In this document: positions 29,556 to 38,808 of the stretch, piece after piece
Layout of the letters: the number at the start of each line of letters is the position of its first letter
Position numbering within the stretch: the stretch's first letter is position 1
Source of the DNA: Gillisia lutea
Lineage (GTDB): Bacteria > Bacteroidota > Bacteroidia > Flavobacteriales > Flavobacteriaceae
Direction of reading: 5' to 3'
DNA: 64,000 nt
NCBI RefSeq assembly: GCF_021568705.1
Contig: NZ_JAKGTH010000007.1
Span: 1 to 64,000, forward strand
Translations under genes and position numbers: made by a program
The notes under the pieces: generated by a model
The model's input: only the letters and a program-made list of their open reading frames with translations
Database searches by the model: none
Told to the model about the DNA's origin: nothing

Positions 29556-30251
29556 ATGAATATAAAATTACTCCCAATTTCATGCATTCTTCTTGTAGTT
29601 TGTGTGAATTTTTATGCCATAGTTTCTGATCTTTTCCTTCTGGAAAATCTTACTTATATCTTATATTTCCTCATTTTCTTCTTTTTCCTACTTAAAAAAC
29701 GACACGGCTTTAATGGTCTTATGTTATTATTTCAGGTGTGCAATATTTTAGCCTATGTAGCTCGCCTTTTTAGCGGGAAATGGTTCGTGGAATTGTCGCT
29801 TGTGTTCTTTTCTATAGCCTACACCGCGATAATTATAGAAAGTTCTAAACATATTAAGATCAAGAATGCCAATTATTATATGTTTGGCTACCTTTTAATT
29901 ATTCTGGGGATCAATGCATATTTCATGTGGCAACATCTCTTTGAGATCAAGGTATATTTAAGGACTCCGCTCGAATATTACTTTTATTCGCTTTTCTATT
30001 TGAATTTGATGATCTTGGGAATTACCGCTTTTGTATATTATTTAAATTCCTATTCCACCAAATCGATGTATTTCATTTCCTTGGCACTCTGTATCATTTT
30101 TTCTGATGTTCTAAAGGATATGAGTTTGTTCTATTTTAAGGATATAAGCGTGGAGATCGCTCAAAGTGTTATTCGTCTGGGAAGTGCGTTTTTTGTAATG
30201 TTATTTTTCATTACAAAAGAAAAAAAGTTACGTTTGCTAAATGTTGTGTAG
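29556..30251 (+). CDS. Polytopic membrane protein of unknown function
   Basis: I do not recognise this 231-residue protein. It is very hydrophobic with about seven or eight predicted membrane helices (for example residues about 4-24, 31-46, 54-70, 76-92, 108-124, 143-163, 171-187 and 207-221) and few charged loops. There is a KHIKIKNANYY cytoplasmic-like loop near residue 95 and a basic C-terminal tail (TKEKKLRLLNVV). It has no visible enzyme motif. The even spacing of short helices resembles small integral proteins such as the YhhN/lysoplasmalogenase type, but I see no diagnostic residue. It stands alone between a divergent lipoprotein gene and the dapA pair. Confidence 0.65.
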   Translation: MNIKLLPISCILLVVCVNFYAIVSDLFLLENLTYILYFLIFFFFLLKKRHGFNGLMLLFQVCNILAYVARLFSGKWFVELSLVFFSIAYTAIIIESSKHIKIKNANYYMFGYLLIILGINAYFMWQHLFEIKVYLRTPLEYYFYSLFYLNLMILGITAFVYYLNSYSTKSMYFISLALCIIFSDVLKDMSLFYFKDISVEIAQSVIRLGSAFFVMLFFITKEKKLRLLNVV

Positions 30252-30313
30252 CCTACACTTACTTTCCTGAGATTCGCGTTATTCTTAACCCAAAAGTTAT
30301 TCATTATTTAACT

Positions 30314-30838
30314 ATGATTTTTAAAGGCATAAAACTTGCTGCTTTCAAGAGAAAAATTGCTCGGTTGGCAGAGAATAAATACAGGGAAACTAGCGTTTCG
30401 TCTATTAAAACCATTGCAATTATCCTTGATATTAAAAATTATAAATATCTGGAGGTCTTAAAGCAGGTAGGGGAGCAACTGGACTTGCAGGAAGATGATC
30501 TGAAAATAGCGATGTACACTGAAAAATCGATAGATGTAGAAGGATATAAGGGAATGTTGTTCAGTTTAAAAGATATCAGTCTTACTGCGGAAATAAATAA
30601 TTCTGAATTGAGCGATTTTACGAAGCAGGACATTGATTTACTTATTACTTTTACCGACGAAAACAATACTGCCGTACATTTGTTGACCGCTTATTGCAAC
30701 GCGGGTATCAAGGTGGGAAGATTTCAGAAGAATGAAGCCTTATTGGATTGGATAATAAAATCTGAAGATAATGCTCAGGTTTTTGTAGACGAATTGATCA
30801 ATTATATTAAAAAGTTAAAATTATCACAGCATGAATAA
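30314..30838 (+). CDS. DUF6913 family protein
   Basis: This 174-residue soluble protein has no signal or membrane helix. It shows alternating beta/alpha segments: [20 protein letters not shown] (about residues 29-48), [16 protein letters not shown] and [20 protein letters not shown] (about 106-125). I recognise it as the family commonly found immediately upstream of dapA in flavobacteria, with no established function. It overlaps dapA by 8 bp (ATGAATAA-type junction), so the two are translated together. A role in lysine or cell-wall metabolism is suggested only by position. Confidence 0.75.
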   Translation: MIFKGIKLAAFKRKIARLAENKYRETSVSSIKTIAIILDIKNYKYLEVLKQVGEQLDLQEDDLKIAMYTEKSIDVEGYKGMLFSLKDISLTAEINNSELSDFTKQDIDLLITFTDENNTAVHLLTAYCNAGIKVGRFQKNEALLDWIIKSEDNAQVFVDELINYIKKLKLSQHE

Positions 30839-31706
30839 ATTAACCGGAACAGGAGTGGCGTTAATTACGCCTTTTAACGATGATCTTTCGGTAGATGTAA
30901 ATGCGCTTTCAGGTTTGGTAAAGAATCAAATTGAAAACGGCATAGATTACCTGGTTGTTCTAGGAACTACCGGAGAAACCGCTACGCTTTCTTCAGAAGA
31001 GAAGAAATTAGTGATTTCCACAGTAATAGAAGCAAATAACGGCAAGTTGCCATTAGTATTGGGAATTGGAGGAAATAATACCCATGCAGTAGTAGAAGAA
31101 TTAAAAAGTACAGACCTTTCAGCATTTGCAGCGGTACTTTCGGTATCGCCTTATTATAACAAGCCTACACAAGAAGGAATCTATCAGCATTATAAAATGC
31201 TTGCCGAAGCATCCCCTAAACCTATTATAATATACAATGTTCCTGGAAGAACGGCTTCCAACATTTTACCGGCTACAGTGTTGAGAATAGCAAAAGATTG
31301 TCCTAACATTATTGGAATAAAGGAAGCGGCGGGAGACATAGTGCAGGCTATGCGTCTTACAGCTGTTCTCCCTGAGGAGTTTCTTGTAATTTCAGGGGAC
31401 GATATGGTTACCTTACCCATGATACTTGCTGGTGGTCACGGTGTAATATCAGTTATTGGGCAGGGATTTCCTTCTGAATTTTCAGAAATGGTGCGTTTAG
31501 GATTGGCGGGCAATGTTAAAGAAGCTTATAAATTACATTATAAAATAGCTCCTTCAATAGACCTTATTTTTGCTGAAGGGAACCCCGCAGGAATAAAAGC
31601 TTTATTAGCTTTGAAAGGATTGGTTGAAAATAAGGTGCGTTTGCCGCTTGTGGCCGCTTCCGGCAGCCTTGTAAATGATTTAAAAAACTTTATTGAAAAG
31701 TTTTAA
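30831..31706 (+). CDS. dapA: 4-hydroxy-tetrahydrodipicolinate synthase
   Basis: This enzyme condenses pyruvate and aspartate semialdehyde, the committed step of lysine and diaminopimelate synthesis. The 291-residue protein has the class-I aldolase lysine Lys164 in [11 protein letters not shown], the [10 protein letters not shown] motif (45-54), Tyr135 in [10 protein letters not shown], and standard length. It overlaps DUF6913 upstream. dapF, acting later in the same pathway, is in this window but not linked. Confidence 0.97.
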   Translation: MNKLTGTGVALITPFNDDLSVDVNALSGLVKNQIENGIDYLVVLGTTGETATLSSEEKKLVISTVIEANNGKLPLVLGIGGNNTHAVVEELKSTDLSAFAAVLSVSPYYNKPTQEGIYQHYKMLAEASPKPIIIYNVPGRTASNILPATVLRIAKDCPNIIGIKEAAGDIVQAMRLTAVLPEEFLVISGDDMVTLPMILAGGHGVISVIGQGFPSEFSEMVRLGLAGNVKEAYKLHYKIAPSIDLIFAEGNPAGIKALLALKGLVENKVRLPLVAASGSLVNDLKNFIEKF

Positions 31707-31746
31707 ATGCGTGTTAAATGCAGTCCATTTTTGCTGCAAATGAAGT

Positions 31747-31777
31747 TTTTATAATAGAATAGAAAAGAGTACTTTTG
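31747..31777 (+). promoter_or_regulatory. Promoter of the bamD operon
   Basis: TTTT (31747-31750), a 19-bp spacer and TACTTTTG (31770-31777) fit the Bacteroidota consensus. Transcription would begin near 31784, so the ATG at 31782 would be upstream of or at the start site; this supports the ATG at 31794 for BamD. Confidence 0.6.
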
Positions 31778-31793
31778 CCAGATGTTTTTACAA

Positions 31794-32609
31794 ATGAAGA
31801 AAAAAGGATTATTGTTATTAGGGTTGTTTTTGGTGCTAACTTCATGTGGTGAGTATCAAAAAGTGTTGAAAAGTGAAGAGCCGGGAGTGAAATATACCAT
31901 GGCAGAAAAACTTTATAACCAAGCCAAAGAAGAGAACAGTAAAGCTAAATTCAGAAAGGCTTTAAGGTTATTGGAGCAAATTGTACCTCAATATAGAGGA
32001 AAGCCGCAAGGAGAGAAACTCGCTTTTCTTTATGCAGATTCCTATTTTGAATTAAAGGATAGCTATAATGCGGGGTATCAATTTGAAAGGTTTACTCAAT
32101 CATATCCTAATAGTGATAAAGTAGAAGAGGCGGCTTTTAAAAGCGCTAAAAGTTACTACTTTCTGTCTCCCAGGTACGACCTAGATCAAACAGAGACCGT
32201 AAAAGCAATAGATGAATTACAAAAATATATAGATGCCTATCCTAACGGCGAGTATCTTGAAGAAGCCAATGTACTTGCTGCAGATTTAAGAGTGAAGTTG
32301 GAGAAAAAGGCCTATGAAATTGCAAAGCAATACCACCATACCACCAATTACAAATCGGCTATAGTGGCGTTTAATAATTTTATTACCGAATACCCTGGTT
32401 CTCCATTTAGAGAAGCAGCTTTTTATTACAGGTTCGATTCAGCATATAAATTAGCTATTAATAGCTATCAATATTTAATGAAAGAACGTTTGGAGACCGC
32501 TAAAGGTTTTTACAATAATTATCAAAAATATTATCCGGAAGGGAGTGTTTACTACAACCAGTTGCAAACCGATTTTCAGGATTTAGATACAAGACTTCAA
32601 AATTTTTAA
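31794..32609 (+). CDS. bamD: Outer-membrane assembly lipoprotein BamD
   Basis: BamD is the essential TPR lipoprotein of the BAM complex that inserts beta-barrel proteins. The 271-residue protein begins MKKKGLLLLGLFLVLTSC with a lipobox and a lipidated Cys18, followed by EYQKVLKSEEPGVKY. It has TPR-like helical repeats (AKFRKALRLLEQIVPQYRGK, ERFTQSYPNSDKVEEAAFKS, ELQKYIDAYPNGEYLEEAN), the normal outer-membrane lipoprotein form. The start is the MKKK ATG, four codons after another in-frame ATG. It heads a run with rpoZ, coaBC, DUF4835 and recN, an order conserved in flavobacteria as far as I recall. Confidence 0.93.
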   Translation: MKKKGLLLLGLFLVLTSCGEYQKVLKSEEPGVKYTMAEKLYNQAKEENSKAKFRKALRLLEQIVPQYRGKPQGEKLAFLYADSYFELKDSYNAGYQFERFTQSYPNSDKVEEAAFKSAKSYYFLSPRYDLDQTETVKAIDELQKYIDAYPNGEYLEEANVLAADLRVKLEKKAYEIAKQYHHTTNYKSAIVAFNNFITEYPGSPFREAAFYYRFDSAYKLAINSYQYLMKERLETAKGFYNNYQKYYPEGSVYYNQLQTDFQDLDTRLQNF

Positions 32610-32618
32610 TTACGACAG

Positions 32619-32954
32619 ATGATGGATTTAAAAAAGATTAACGCACCGATAAACACTACCACTATCGATAAGAATAAGGTAGATGCGCCTACAGATAATA
32701 TCTATGAGGCTATTTCGGTTATTTCTAAAAGAGCAACTCAAATTAATTCTGAGATCAAAAAAGAGCTTTTAGAGAAGTTGGATGAATTCGCTACCTATAA
32801 TGATAGTTTGGATGAAGTTTTTGAGAATAAAGAACAAATTGAAGTTTCTAAATTCTACGAAAAATTACCAAAGCCACATTCTTTGGCAGTTCAGGAATGG
32901 TTAGAAGACAAGGTTTACTATCGTCATACCAACGAAGCTTCAGAAGAAGTATAA
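32619..32954 (+). CDS. rpoZ: RNA polymerase omega subunit, Bacteroidota type
   Basis: This 111-residue subunit helps assemble RNA polymerase. It is of the divergent Bacteroidota kind: the omega/Rpb6 core is at PTDNIYEAISVISKRATQIN (about residues 24-43), followed by IKKELLEKLDEF, and a C-terminal extension (KLPKPHSLAVQEWLEDKVYYR). Standard E. coli omega is 91 residues and looks different. The start is one of two adjacent ATG codons (32619 or 32622). It sits between bamD and coaBC, with 9 bp and 3 bp gaps, rather than next to gmk or spoT as in proteobacteria. Confidence 0.9.
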   Translation: MMDLKKINAPINTTTIDKNKVDAPTDNIYEAISVISKRATQINSEIKKELLEKLDEFATYNDSLDEVFENKEQIEVSKFYEKLPKPHSLAVQEWLEDKVYYRHTNEASEEV

Positions 32955-32957
32955 ACC

Positions 32958-34163
32958 ATGAGTGTACTAGAGGGTAAAAAGGTACTATTGGGCGTAACTG
33001 CCGGTATTGCTGCGTATAAAACGGCCCCCTTGGTAAGATTGTTTGTAAAAGCCGGAGCTCAGGTACGTGTTGTAATGACGCCGGCGGCAAAGGAGTTTGT
33101 AACTCCGCTCACACTTTCCACACTTTCAAAAAATGAGGTGATCTCTTCTTTTACACAGGAAGATGATAATGCCACATGGAACAATCACGTAGAACTCGGC
33201 CTTTGGGCCGATTTTATGCTTATAGCTCCTGCTACGGCTAATACCTTATCAAAAATGGCAACAGGAGCCAGTAATAATATTTTGCTGGCTACTTATTTGT
33301 CGGCTAAATGCCCTGTATACATTGCTCCTGCGATGGATCTGGACATGTATAAACATCCCGCTACCAGAGCAAGCCTGGAAACCCTAACAACTTTTGGAAA
33401 TATCATTATCCCTGCCGAATCGGGCGAACTTGCCAGCGGACTGGTAGGAGAAGGGAGAATGGCAGAACCTGAAAATATTATCAGCTTTATTGAAAGCGAG
33501 CTTCTGGATAAATTACCCTTGCGTAATAAGAAAATTCTTATTACTGCGGGGCCAACATACGAAGCTATAGACCCTGTGCGTTTCATAGGAAATCATTCCA
33601 GTGGAAAAATGGGTTTTGAACTTGCCAAGGAAGCAGCGAAATTAGGCGCTGAGGTGGTTTTGATTTCCGGACCTACGCATTTACAGCTTGAAAATTCTAT
33701 GGTGCAGTTAGTTCGAGTTACCAGCGCTCAACAAATGTATGAGGCTGTACATGAGGTTTTTGAAGAAGTAGATGTAGTGATCGCAGCTGCAGCAGTCTCC
33801 GATTATAAGCCCAAAACCGTGGCTTCTCAAAAAATGAAGAAAAAGGAAACTTCGTTAACTATAGAGCTCACGCCTACACCAGATATCCTTGGGTCTTTAG
33901 GGAAGATCAAAAAACATCAAAAATTGATAGGTTTCGCTTTAGAGACTAACAATGAGCTGGAACATGCTAAGGGGAAACTAGAGCGTAAGAATCTGGATTT
34001 CATAGTGCTTAATTCTATGAATGACAAAGGAGCCGGATTTAAAAAGGACACCAATAAAATAAGCATCATTACTAAGGAAGATGTTATGTCGTATGGGTTA
34101 AAACCCAAATCGGATGTAGCTGTCGATATTTTACATGAAGTAATAAATCTGTTGCATGAATAA
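32958..34163 (+). CDS. coaBC: Bifunctional CoaBC (Dfp)
   Basis: This enzyme makes phosphopantetheine in two steps: ligation of cysteine to phosphopantothenate (CoaB) and FMN-dependent decarboxylation (CoaC). The 401-residue protein has the N-terminal CoaC flavoprotein domain (KKVLLGVTAGIAAYKTAPLV, PAMDLDMYKHPATRASLETL), and the C-terminal CoaB domain (KKILITAGPTYEAIDPVRFI, GNHSSGKMGFELAKEA, VVIAAAAVSDYKPK, near residues 190-290). It overlaps DUF4835 by 8 bp. CoaE, the last CoA enzyme, is encoded about 6 kb downstream. Confidence 0.97.
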   Translation: MSVLEGKKVLLGVTAGIAAYKTAPLVRLFVKAGAQVRVVMTPAAKEFVTPLTLSTLSKNEVISSFTQEDDNATWNNHVELGLWADFMLIAPATANTLSKMATGASNNILLATYLSAKCPVYIAPAMDLDMYKHPATRASLETLTTFGNIIIPAESGELASGLVGEGRMAEPENIISFIESELLDKLPLRNKKILITAGPTYEAIDPVRFIGNHSSGKMGFELAKEAAKLGAEVVLISGPTHLQLENSMVQLVRVTSAQQMYEAVHEVFEEVDVVIAAAAVSDYKPKTVASQKMKKKETSLTIELTPTPDILGSLGKIKKHQKLIGFALETNNELEHAKGKLERKNLDFIVLNSMNDKGAGFKKDTNKISIITKEDVMSYGLKPKSDVAVDILHEVINLLHE

Positions 34164-35043
34164 ATTTGTACTTATACTGGTATTGTTCGTTGGGCTGTCA
34201 GTTTCAGCTCAGGAGTTGAATTGTGAGGTAGTTGTAAATGCTGAACAAACAGGAAGAACCAATTTAAGTGTTTTTAAGACCTTGCAGCAATCCTTGTCCG
34301 AATTTGTGAACAAAACCAATTGGACTTCAGTAGATTATAGATCGAATGAGCGTATAAACTGCAGCATTTTTATAAATATCACTAGTTTTGAGAATGAGTC
34401 TTTTTCAGGAAGCATTCAGGTGCAGTCTTCTCGACCTGTATTTGGCTCCTCGTTTGTTAGTCCGGTTTTTAACTTTAACGACGAGCAATTTAATTTTACT
34501 TACAGAGAATTCGAGCCTTTAAATTATAGCGAGAACTCCTATAGTAACAATCTTGTTTCTGTAATTTCTTTTTACGTATATACTATTTTAGGTTTGGATG
34601 CCGATACCTTCAAACAGGAAGGTGGCACTGCTTTTTATGAGGCTGCTAACAGGATTGTAAATACTGCACAACAAGGAAATTCTGTAGGCTGGAAAGCCGC
34701 AGATGGAATGCGTTCCAGGTATATGCTTAACCAGAATTTACTGTCGAATGCATTCGTGGAATATAGAACCGCCTTGTATAAGTACCACAGGTTAGGTTTA
34801 GATATTATGCATAAGGATGCGAAGACAGGAAAGCAACTTATTGCAACTTCTTTAGTAGGTTTGAACAAACTAAACGATACCCGCCCAAATTCACTTTTAA
34901 TGAGGGTGTTTTTTGATGCCAAAGCCCAAGAGATCGAACAAATTTTTAGTGCCGGTCCTTCGGTGCGTGTAACAGAACTCACAGATGCTTTGAATCGCAT
35001 GGCACCGCTATATGCAGAAAATTGGCGCAAGATTCAATTCTGA
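34156..35043 (+). CDS. DUF4835 family exported protein
   Basis: This 295-residue protein has a cleavable signal peptide (MNKFVLILVLFVGLSVSAQ) and a mature sequence opening ELNCEVVVNAEQ, the mark of DUF4835. It has beta-rich segments early (NCSIFINITSFENESFSGSIQ) and a helical second half (residues about 145-290). The family is found in Bacteroidota, generally in this exact location after coaBC, and has no assigned role. Its place in an operon with BamD suggests a role in envelope assembly, but nothing in the sequence proves it. Confidence 0.85.
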   Translation: MNKFVLILVLFVGLSVSAQELNCEVVVNAEQTGRTNLSVFKTLQQSLSEFVNKTNWTSVDYRSNERINCSIFINITSFENESFSGSIQVQSSRPVFGSSFVSPVFNFNDEQFNFTYREFEPLNYSENSYSNNLVSVISFYVYTILGLDADTFKQEGGTAFYEAANRIVNTAQQGNSVGWKAADGMRSRYMLNQNLLSNAFVEYRTALYKYHRLGLDIMHKDAKTGKQLIATSLVGLNKLNDTRPNSLLMRVFFDAKAQEIEQIFSAGPSVRVTELTDALNRMAPLYAENWRKIQF

Positions 35044-35053
35044 TACTTTCCCT

Positions 35054-35085
35054 TTTGATTGGGAACAAATTCTCTTGTATCTTTA
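35054..35085 (+). promoter_or_regulatory. Promoter of recN
   Basis: TTTG (35054-35057), a 20-bp spacer and TATCTTTA (35078-35085) match the Bacteroidota promoter consensus closely. It starts 10 bp past the DUF4835 stop and gives recN its own start, about 12 nt upstream of the TTG start codon. Confidence 0.6.
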
Positions 35086-35104
35086 GCAACAAATCTATAA
35101 CACA

Positions 35105-36757
35105 TTGCTAACAGCTTTATCCATTAAAAACTACGCCCTTATAGAAGATATTCAAATACATCTTCAAAAGGGTTTTACTATTATTACCGGGGAGACCGGT
35201 GCCGGAAAATCTATTATGTTGGGTGCATTGGGCTTGCTTCTTGGAAAGCGTGCCGATTATAGTGCTATTCGAAATTCAAAGAACAAGTGCATAATAGAAG
35301 GAGTTTTTGATATCTCTAATTACCGATTAGAATCCTTTTTTGAAAAGGAAGATCTGGATTACGAGAAGAATACTATTATAAGAAGAGAGATCCTCTCTTC
35401 CGGGAAATCACGAGCCTTTATAAACGACACTCCCGTTACCTTACCTGTATTGGTGAAGTTGGGAGATTTCTTAATAGATATACACGGGCAACACCAAACC
35501 CTGAGTTTAGGGGAGAATCAATATCAGTTTCAGGTAATAGATACTCTTGCCAAGAATCAGGAGGTAATCGCAGAGTATCAGAAAGGATTGAGGACCTACA
35601 AGAAACTTCAGCATAAACTTACTGAACTAAAAGAAGCGCAGGCACAAGCCATTAAAGAGCATGATTATAATGTGTTTCTTTTGAATGAACTTGACGCAGC
35701 CAAACTAAAAGCTGATATGCTGCCAGATCTTGAAGAGCGGTATGAAGAACTTAGCAATGTGGAGACTCTTACCGAACATTTAGGGGGAGCTATAGATATT
35801 ATTCAGAAGGAGGAAATTGGAGCCTTATCTCAACTCAAAGATGCCCGAAATAATTTGAATAAGATTGCCGGGTTTTCGGCCAATTATGCCGGTTTGAAAG
35901 ATAGGGTAGATAGCGTGATCATCGAACTGGATGATATAGCCCAGGAATTAGAAACATCTTTAGACAGGGTAGAAGCCAATCCGGAAGAATTAGAACAGGT
36001 GAATGCCAGATTACAGGTGGTATATAATCTTCAAAAGAAACATTCTGCAGAAAGTGTGGCAGAGCTGCTTGCTATTCAAAATGAATTAAGTGCGAAAGTG
36101 GCGCTTACCGAAAATGCCGAAGCCGACATGGAAAAGGTGAACAAAGAGATCGTTCATCAAAAAGAAGTCCTGGAAGCTGTTTCTAAAAAACTACATGATA
36201 ACAGAGCAATAGTAATTCCCGGTTTTATTAAGGAAGTTGAAAAAATAGTTACCGAGCTGGGAATGCCAAATGCCCGATTAAAGATCGATCTAAAATTGCA
36301 AAAGGAATTTCTGGCAAATGGGCAGGATCAATTACTTTGGTATTTATCTGCCAATAAAGGAGGAGATTTCACCGAACTTAAAAAAGCTGCTTCGGGAGGT
36401 GAACTTTCGCGTATTATGCTGGCAGTAAAAAGTATTTTGGCAACCCAAAGCAAATTGCCAACCATTATCTTTGATGAGATCGACACCGGGGTTTCGGGAG
36501 ATATCGCTCAGAAAATGGGAGGAATACTTCAAAATATGGGGCATTCTATGCAGGTGATTGCAATAACTCACTTACCACAAATTGCAGGGAAAGGAAGTAA
36601 ACACTTCAAGATATATAAGGAAGATGTGGCAGATGAAACCAAGACCAATATAAAAGAGTTACAGCCCGAAGAACGTATTCAGGAACTGGCAATGATGCTT
36701 GGTGGAAATACCCTTAGCGAATCGGCGATGGCGCATGCAAAATCACTACTTAATTAA
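35105..36757 (+). CDS. recN: DNA repair protein RecN
   Basis: RecN is an SMC-like ATPase that acts in double-strand-break repair. The 550-residue protein opens MLTALSIKNYALIEDIQI and has Walker A GETGAGKSIML (about residues 31-41), a central coiled coil with a breakpoint (residues about 150-370), the ABC signature ASGGELSRIMLAVKSI (about 430) and Walker B TIIFDEIDTGVSG (about 455-467). The start is TTG at 35105: the conserved N-terminus begins there, and no ATG is available. It has its own promoter but is still within the bamD-to-recN run. Confidence 0.96.
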   Translation: MLTALSIKNYALIEDIQIHLQKGFTIITGETGAGKSIMLGALGLLLGKRADYSAIRNSKNKCIIEGVFDISNYRLESFFEKEDLDYEKNTIIRREILSSGKSRAFINDTPVTLPVLVKLGDFLIDIHGQHQTLSLGENQYQFQVIDTLAKNQEVIAEYQKGLRTYKKLQHKLTELKEAQAQAIKEHDYNVFLLNELDAAKLKADMLPDLEERYEELSNVETLTEHLGGAIDIIQKEEIGALSQLKDARNNLNKIAGFSANYAGLKDRVDSVIIELDDIAQELETSLDRVEANPEELEQVNARLQVVYNLQKKHSAESVAELLAIQNELSAKVALTENAEADMEKVNKEIVHQKEVLEAVSKKLHDNRAIVIPGFIKEVEKIVTELGMPNARLKIDLKLQKEFLANGQDQLLWYLSANKGGDFTELKKAASGGELSRIMLAVKSILATQSKLPTIIFDEIDTGVSGDIAQKMGGILQNMGHSMQVIAITHLPQIAGKGSKHFKIYKEDVADETKTNIKELQPEERIQELAMMLGGNTLSESAMAHAKSLLN

Positions 36758-36808
36758 ATCAAGTTTGTTATATTTACCAGCTTAATACAACTATAAAAAA
36801 TCATACAC

Positions 36809-37630
36809 ATGTCATACAATCTACTAAAAGGAAAAAGAGGAATTATTTTTGGAGCCTTAGATGAAAATTCTATCGCTTGGAAAACAGCTGAACGTGTTCA
36901 CGAAGAAGGAGGAACTTTCGTACTTACCAACGCTCCAATTGCTATGAGAATGGGAAGTATCAAGCAACTTGCTGAAAAGACAGGTTCTGAGATCATTCCT
37001 GCAGATGCTACAAAAGTAGAAGATCTGGATAATTTAGTAGAGAAGGCGCAAGAAATTCTTGGCGGGAAACTTGATTTTGTATTGCACTCTATCGGGATGT
37101 CTGTGAACGTGAGAAAAGGAAATCATTATACCGATATGAACTACGATTACACTCAGAAAGGCTGGGATGTTTCTGCGGTTTCTTTTCACAAGACCATGCA
37201 ATCTCTTTACAAGCAGGATGCCATGAATGAATGGGGAAGTATTGTAGCGCTTACATATATGGCGGCGCAACGTGTGTTTCCAGATTATAATGATATGGCC
37301 GATAACAAAGCATATTTGGAGTCTATCGCCCGTAGTTTTGGATATTTCTTCGGAAAAGATAAAAAAGTAAGAGTGAACACCATTTCACAATCGCCAACTC
37401 CAACAACTGCCGGACAAGGAGTAAAAGGTTTTGACGGATTTATAGCTTATGCCGATAAAATGTCGCCCCTAGGGAATGCAACGGCTATGGATTGTGCGAA
37501 CTATACCATTTCTTTATTCTCTGATCTTACCAAGAGAGTGACACTTCAAAATCTATACAACGATGGAGGTTTCTCAAACATGGGAGTAAGCCAGGAAGTG
37601 ATGGAAACATTCATGAAGGATAACGAATAA
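36809..37630 (+). CDS. fabI: Enoyl-ACP reductase FabI
   Basis: This enzyme performs the last reduction of each fatty-acid elongation cycle using NADH. The 273-residue short-chain dehydrogenase has the atypical FabI nucleotide motif (KGKRGIIFGALDENSIAWKTA), DFVLHSIGM (about residues 89-97), the catalytic pattern YNDMADNK (Tyr-x6-Lys, about residues 161-168) inside VFPDYNDMADNKAYLESI, and the TPTTAGQGVKGF loop. Start and length match the family. Its terminator lies about 40-120 bp downstream. Confidence 0.95.
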   Translation: MSYNLLKGKRGIIFGALDENSIAWKTAERVHEEGGTFVLTNAPIAMRMGSIKQLAEKTGSEIIPADATKVEDLDNLVEKAQEILGGKLDFVLHSIGMSVNVRKGNHYTDMNYDYTQKGWDVSAVSFHKTMQSLYKQDAMNEWGSIVALTYMAAQRVFPDYNDMADNKAYLESIARSFGYFFGKDKKVRVNTISQSPTPTTAGQGVKGFDGFIAYADKMSPLGNATAMDCANYTISLFSDLTKRVTLQNLYNDGGFSNMGVSQEVMETFMKDNE

Positions 37631-37672
37631 AACTGTTGGCAGTACACATCTGCCAGTATAAACATACTATTG

Positions 37673-37753
37673 AGGCTGAAAAGTAGTTATAATTGTCAGG
37701 CTAGAACTTTTAAAGTTTCAGGATGGACAAATTAAGTGCTTTTCGGCCTTTTT
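37673..37753 (+). terminator. Long-loop terminator after fabI
   Basis: AGGCTGAAAAG (37673-37683) pairs with CTTTTCGGCCT (37739-37749, one G-U), followed by T5. The 55-base loop itself contains the near-palindrome AACTTT-T-AAAGTT. A second small hairpin, TGGCAG-TACACAT-CTGCCA, lies upstream at 37637-37655. Confidence 0.65.
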
Positions 37754-37782
37754 AAATTTCTATACCCAACTAACCAAACACT

Positions 37783-38808
37783 ATGCAGCTTAACTATTCT
37801 TTTGTAATTCCGGTGTATAACAGGCCTGATGAAATTAGGGAATTACTTTCCAGTATGCTGGATCTAAAGTTTAGCAGGGCTTTTGAAGTGGTTATAATTG
37901 AAGATGGTTCTACCTTATCTTCAGAAGAAATAGTGAAGGAATTTCAGGGGCTCTTGCAAATAAGCTATTATTTCAAACCGAATTCAGGTCCCGGTGACTC
38001 CCGTAACTATGGAATGAGAAAGGCACAGGGAAACTATTTTCTTATTCTCGATTCGGATGTTATCCTTCCCGAAAATTATTTAGAGGAAGTAGATTCATTT
38101 TTAGCGGCTAGATTCTGTGATTGTTTTGGTGGTCCCGATGCGGCTCACAATAGTTTTACACCCCTGCAAAAAGCGATCAATTATTCTATGACTTCCCTTT
38201 TTACTACAGGAGGGATTCGCGGAAAAGAGCAGGCGGTAGATAAATTCCAGCCCAGAAGTTTCAATATGGGATTATCAAAGAAAGCCTTTGAAGCCTCCGG
38301 TGGCTTTGGACTTATTCATCCGGGAGAAGATCCCGATCTTTCCTTACGTCTGCAAAAATTAGGATTTGATACCGTGCTTATCCCGAAAGCGGTAGTGTTT
38401 CATAAACGCAGGATAGACTGGAACAAGTTCTATATCCAGGTAAATAAGTTTGGCATGGTGCGCCCTATTTTGAATGACTGGCACCCGGGCTCGGGGAAGC
38501 TCACCTATTGGTTTCCTACCTTGTTTAGTTTAGGCTTAATACTTGCTTTGTTATTAACTATAGTAGGAAATACGCTATTAATAGGCTGCTATATCTTTTA
38601 TTTTGTGGTAATTGGAATAGATGCCGGTATTAAGAATAAAAGTTTATATATTGGGTTTGCAGCGATAATGGCTACTTTTATTCAGTTTCTTGGCTATGGC
38701 TACGGATTTTTAAATTCGGTTTGGAAACTGAAGGTACAAAAGGCAAAACCCCAGGAAGCGTTTCCCCAATTATTCTTTGAACATGCAAGACAAGATCAAA
38801 ATATATAA
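37783..38808 (+). CDS. Glycosyltransferase family 2 with C-terminal membrane helices
   Basis: This 341-residue protein has an N-terminal GT-A domain (NYSFVIPVYNRPDEIRELL, then EDGST near residue 45, the metal-binding LDSDVILP about residues 89-96, and HPGEDPDLSLRLQKLGFD about 177-194), followed by two or three C-terminal membrane helices (residues about 245-270, 273-290 and 297-316). This fits a membrane-anchored glycosyltransferase for a lipid-linked or surface glycan. It overlaps the YbbR-like gene by 26 bp. No polysaccharide cluster is present, so the product is unknown. Confidence 0.88.
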   Translation: MQLNYSFVIPVYNRPDEIRELLSSMLDLKFSRAFEVVIIEDGSTLSSEEIVKEFQGLLQISYYFKPNSGPGDSRNYGMRKAQGNYFLILDSDVILPENYLEEVDSFLAARFCDCFGGPDAAHNSFTPLQKAINYSMTSLFTTGGIRGKEQAVDKFQPRSFNMGLSKKAFEASGGFGLIHPGEDPDLSLRLQKLGFDTVLIPKAVVFHKRRIDWNKFYIQVNKFGMVRPILNDWHPGSGKLTYWFPTLFSLGLILALLLTIVGNTLLIGCYIFYFVVIGIDAGIKNKSLYIGFAAIMATFIQFLGYGYGFLNSVWKLKVQKAKPQEAFPQLFFEHARQDQNI

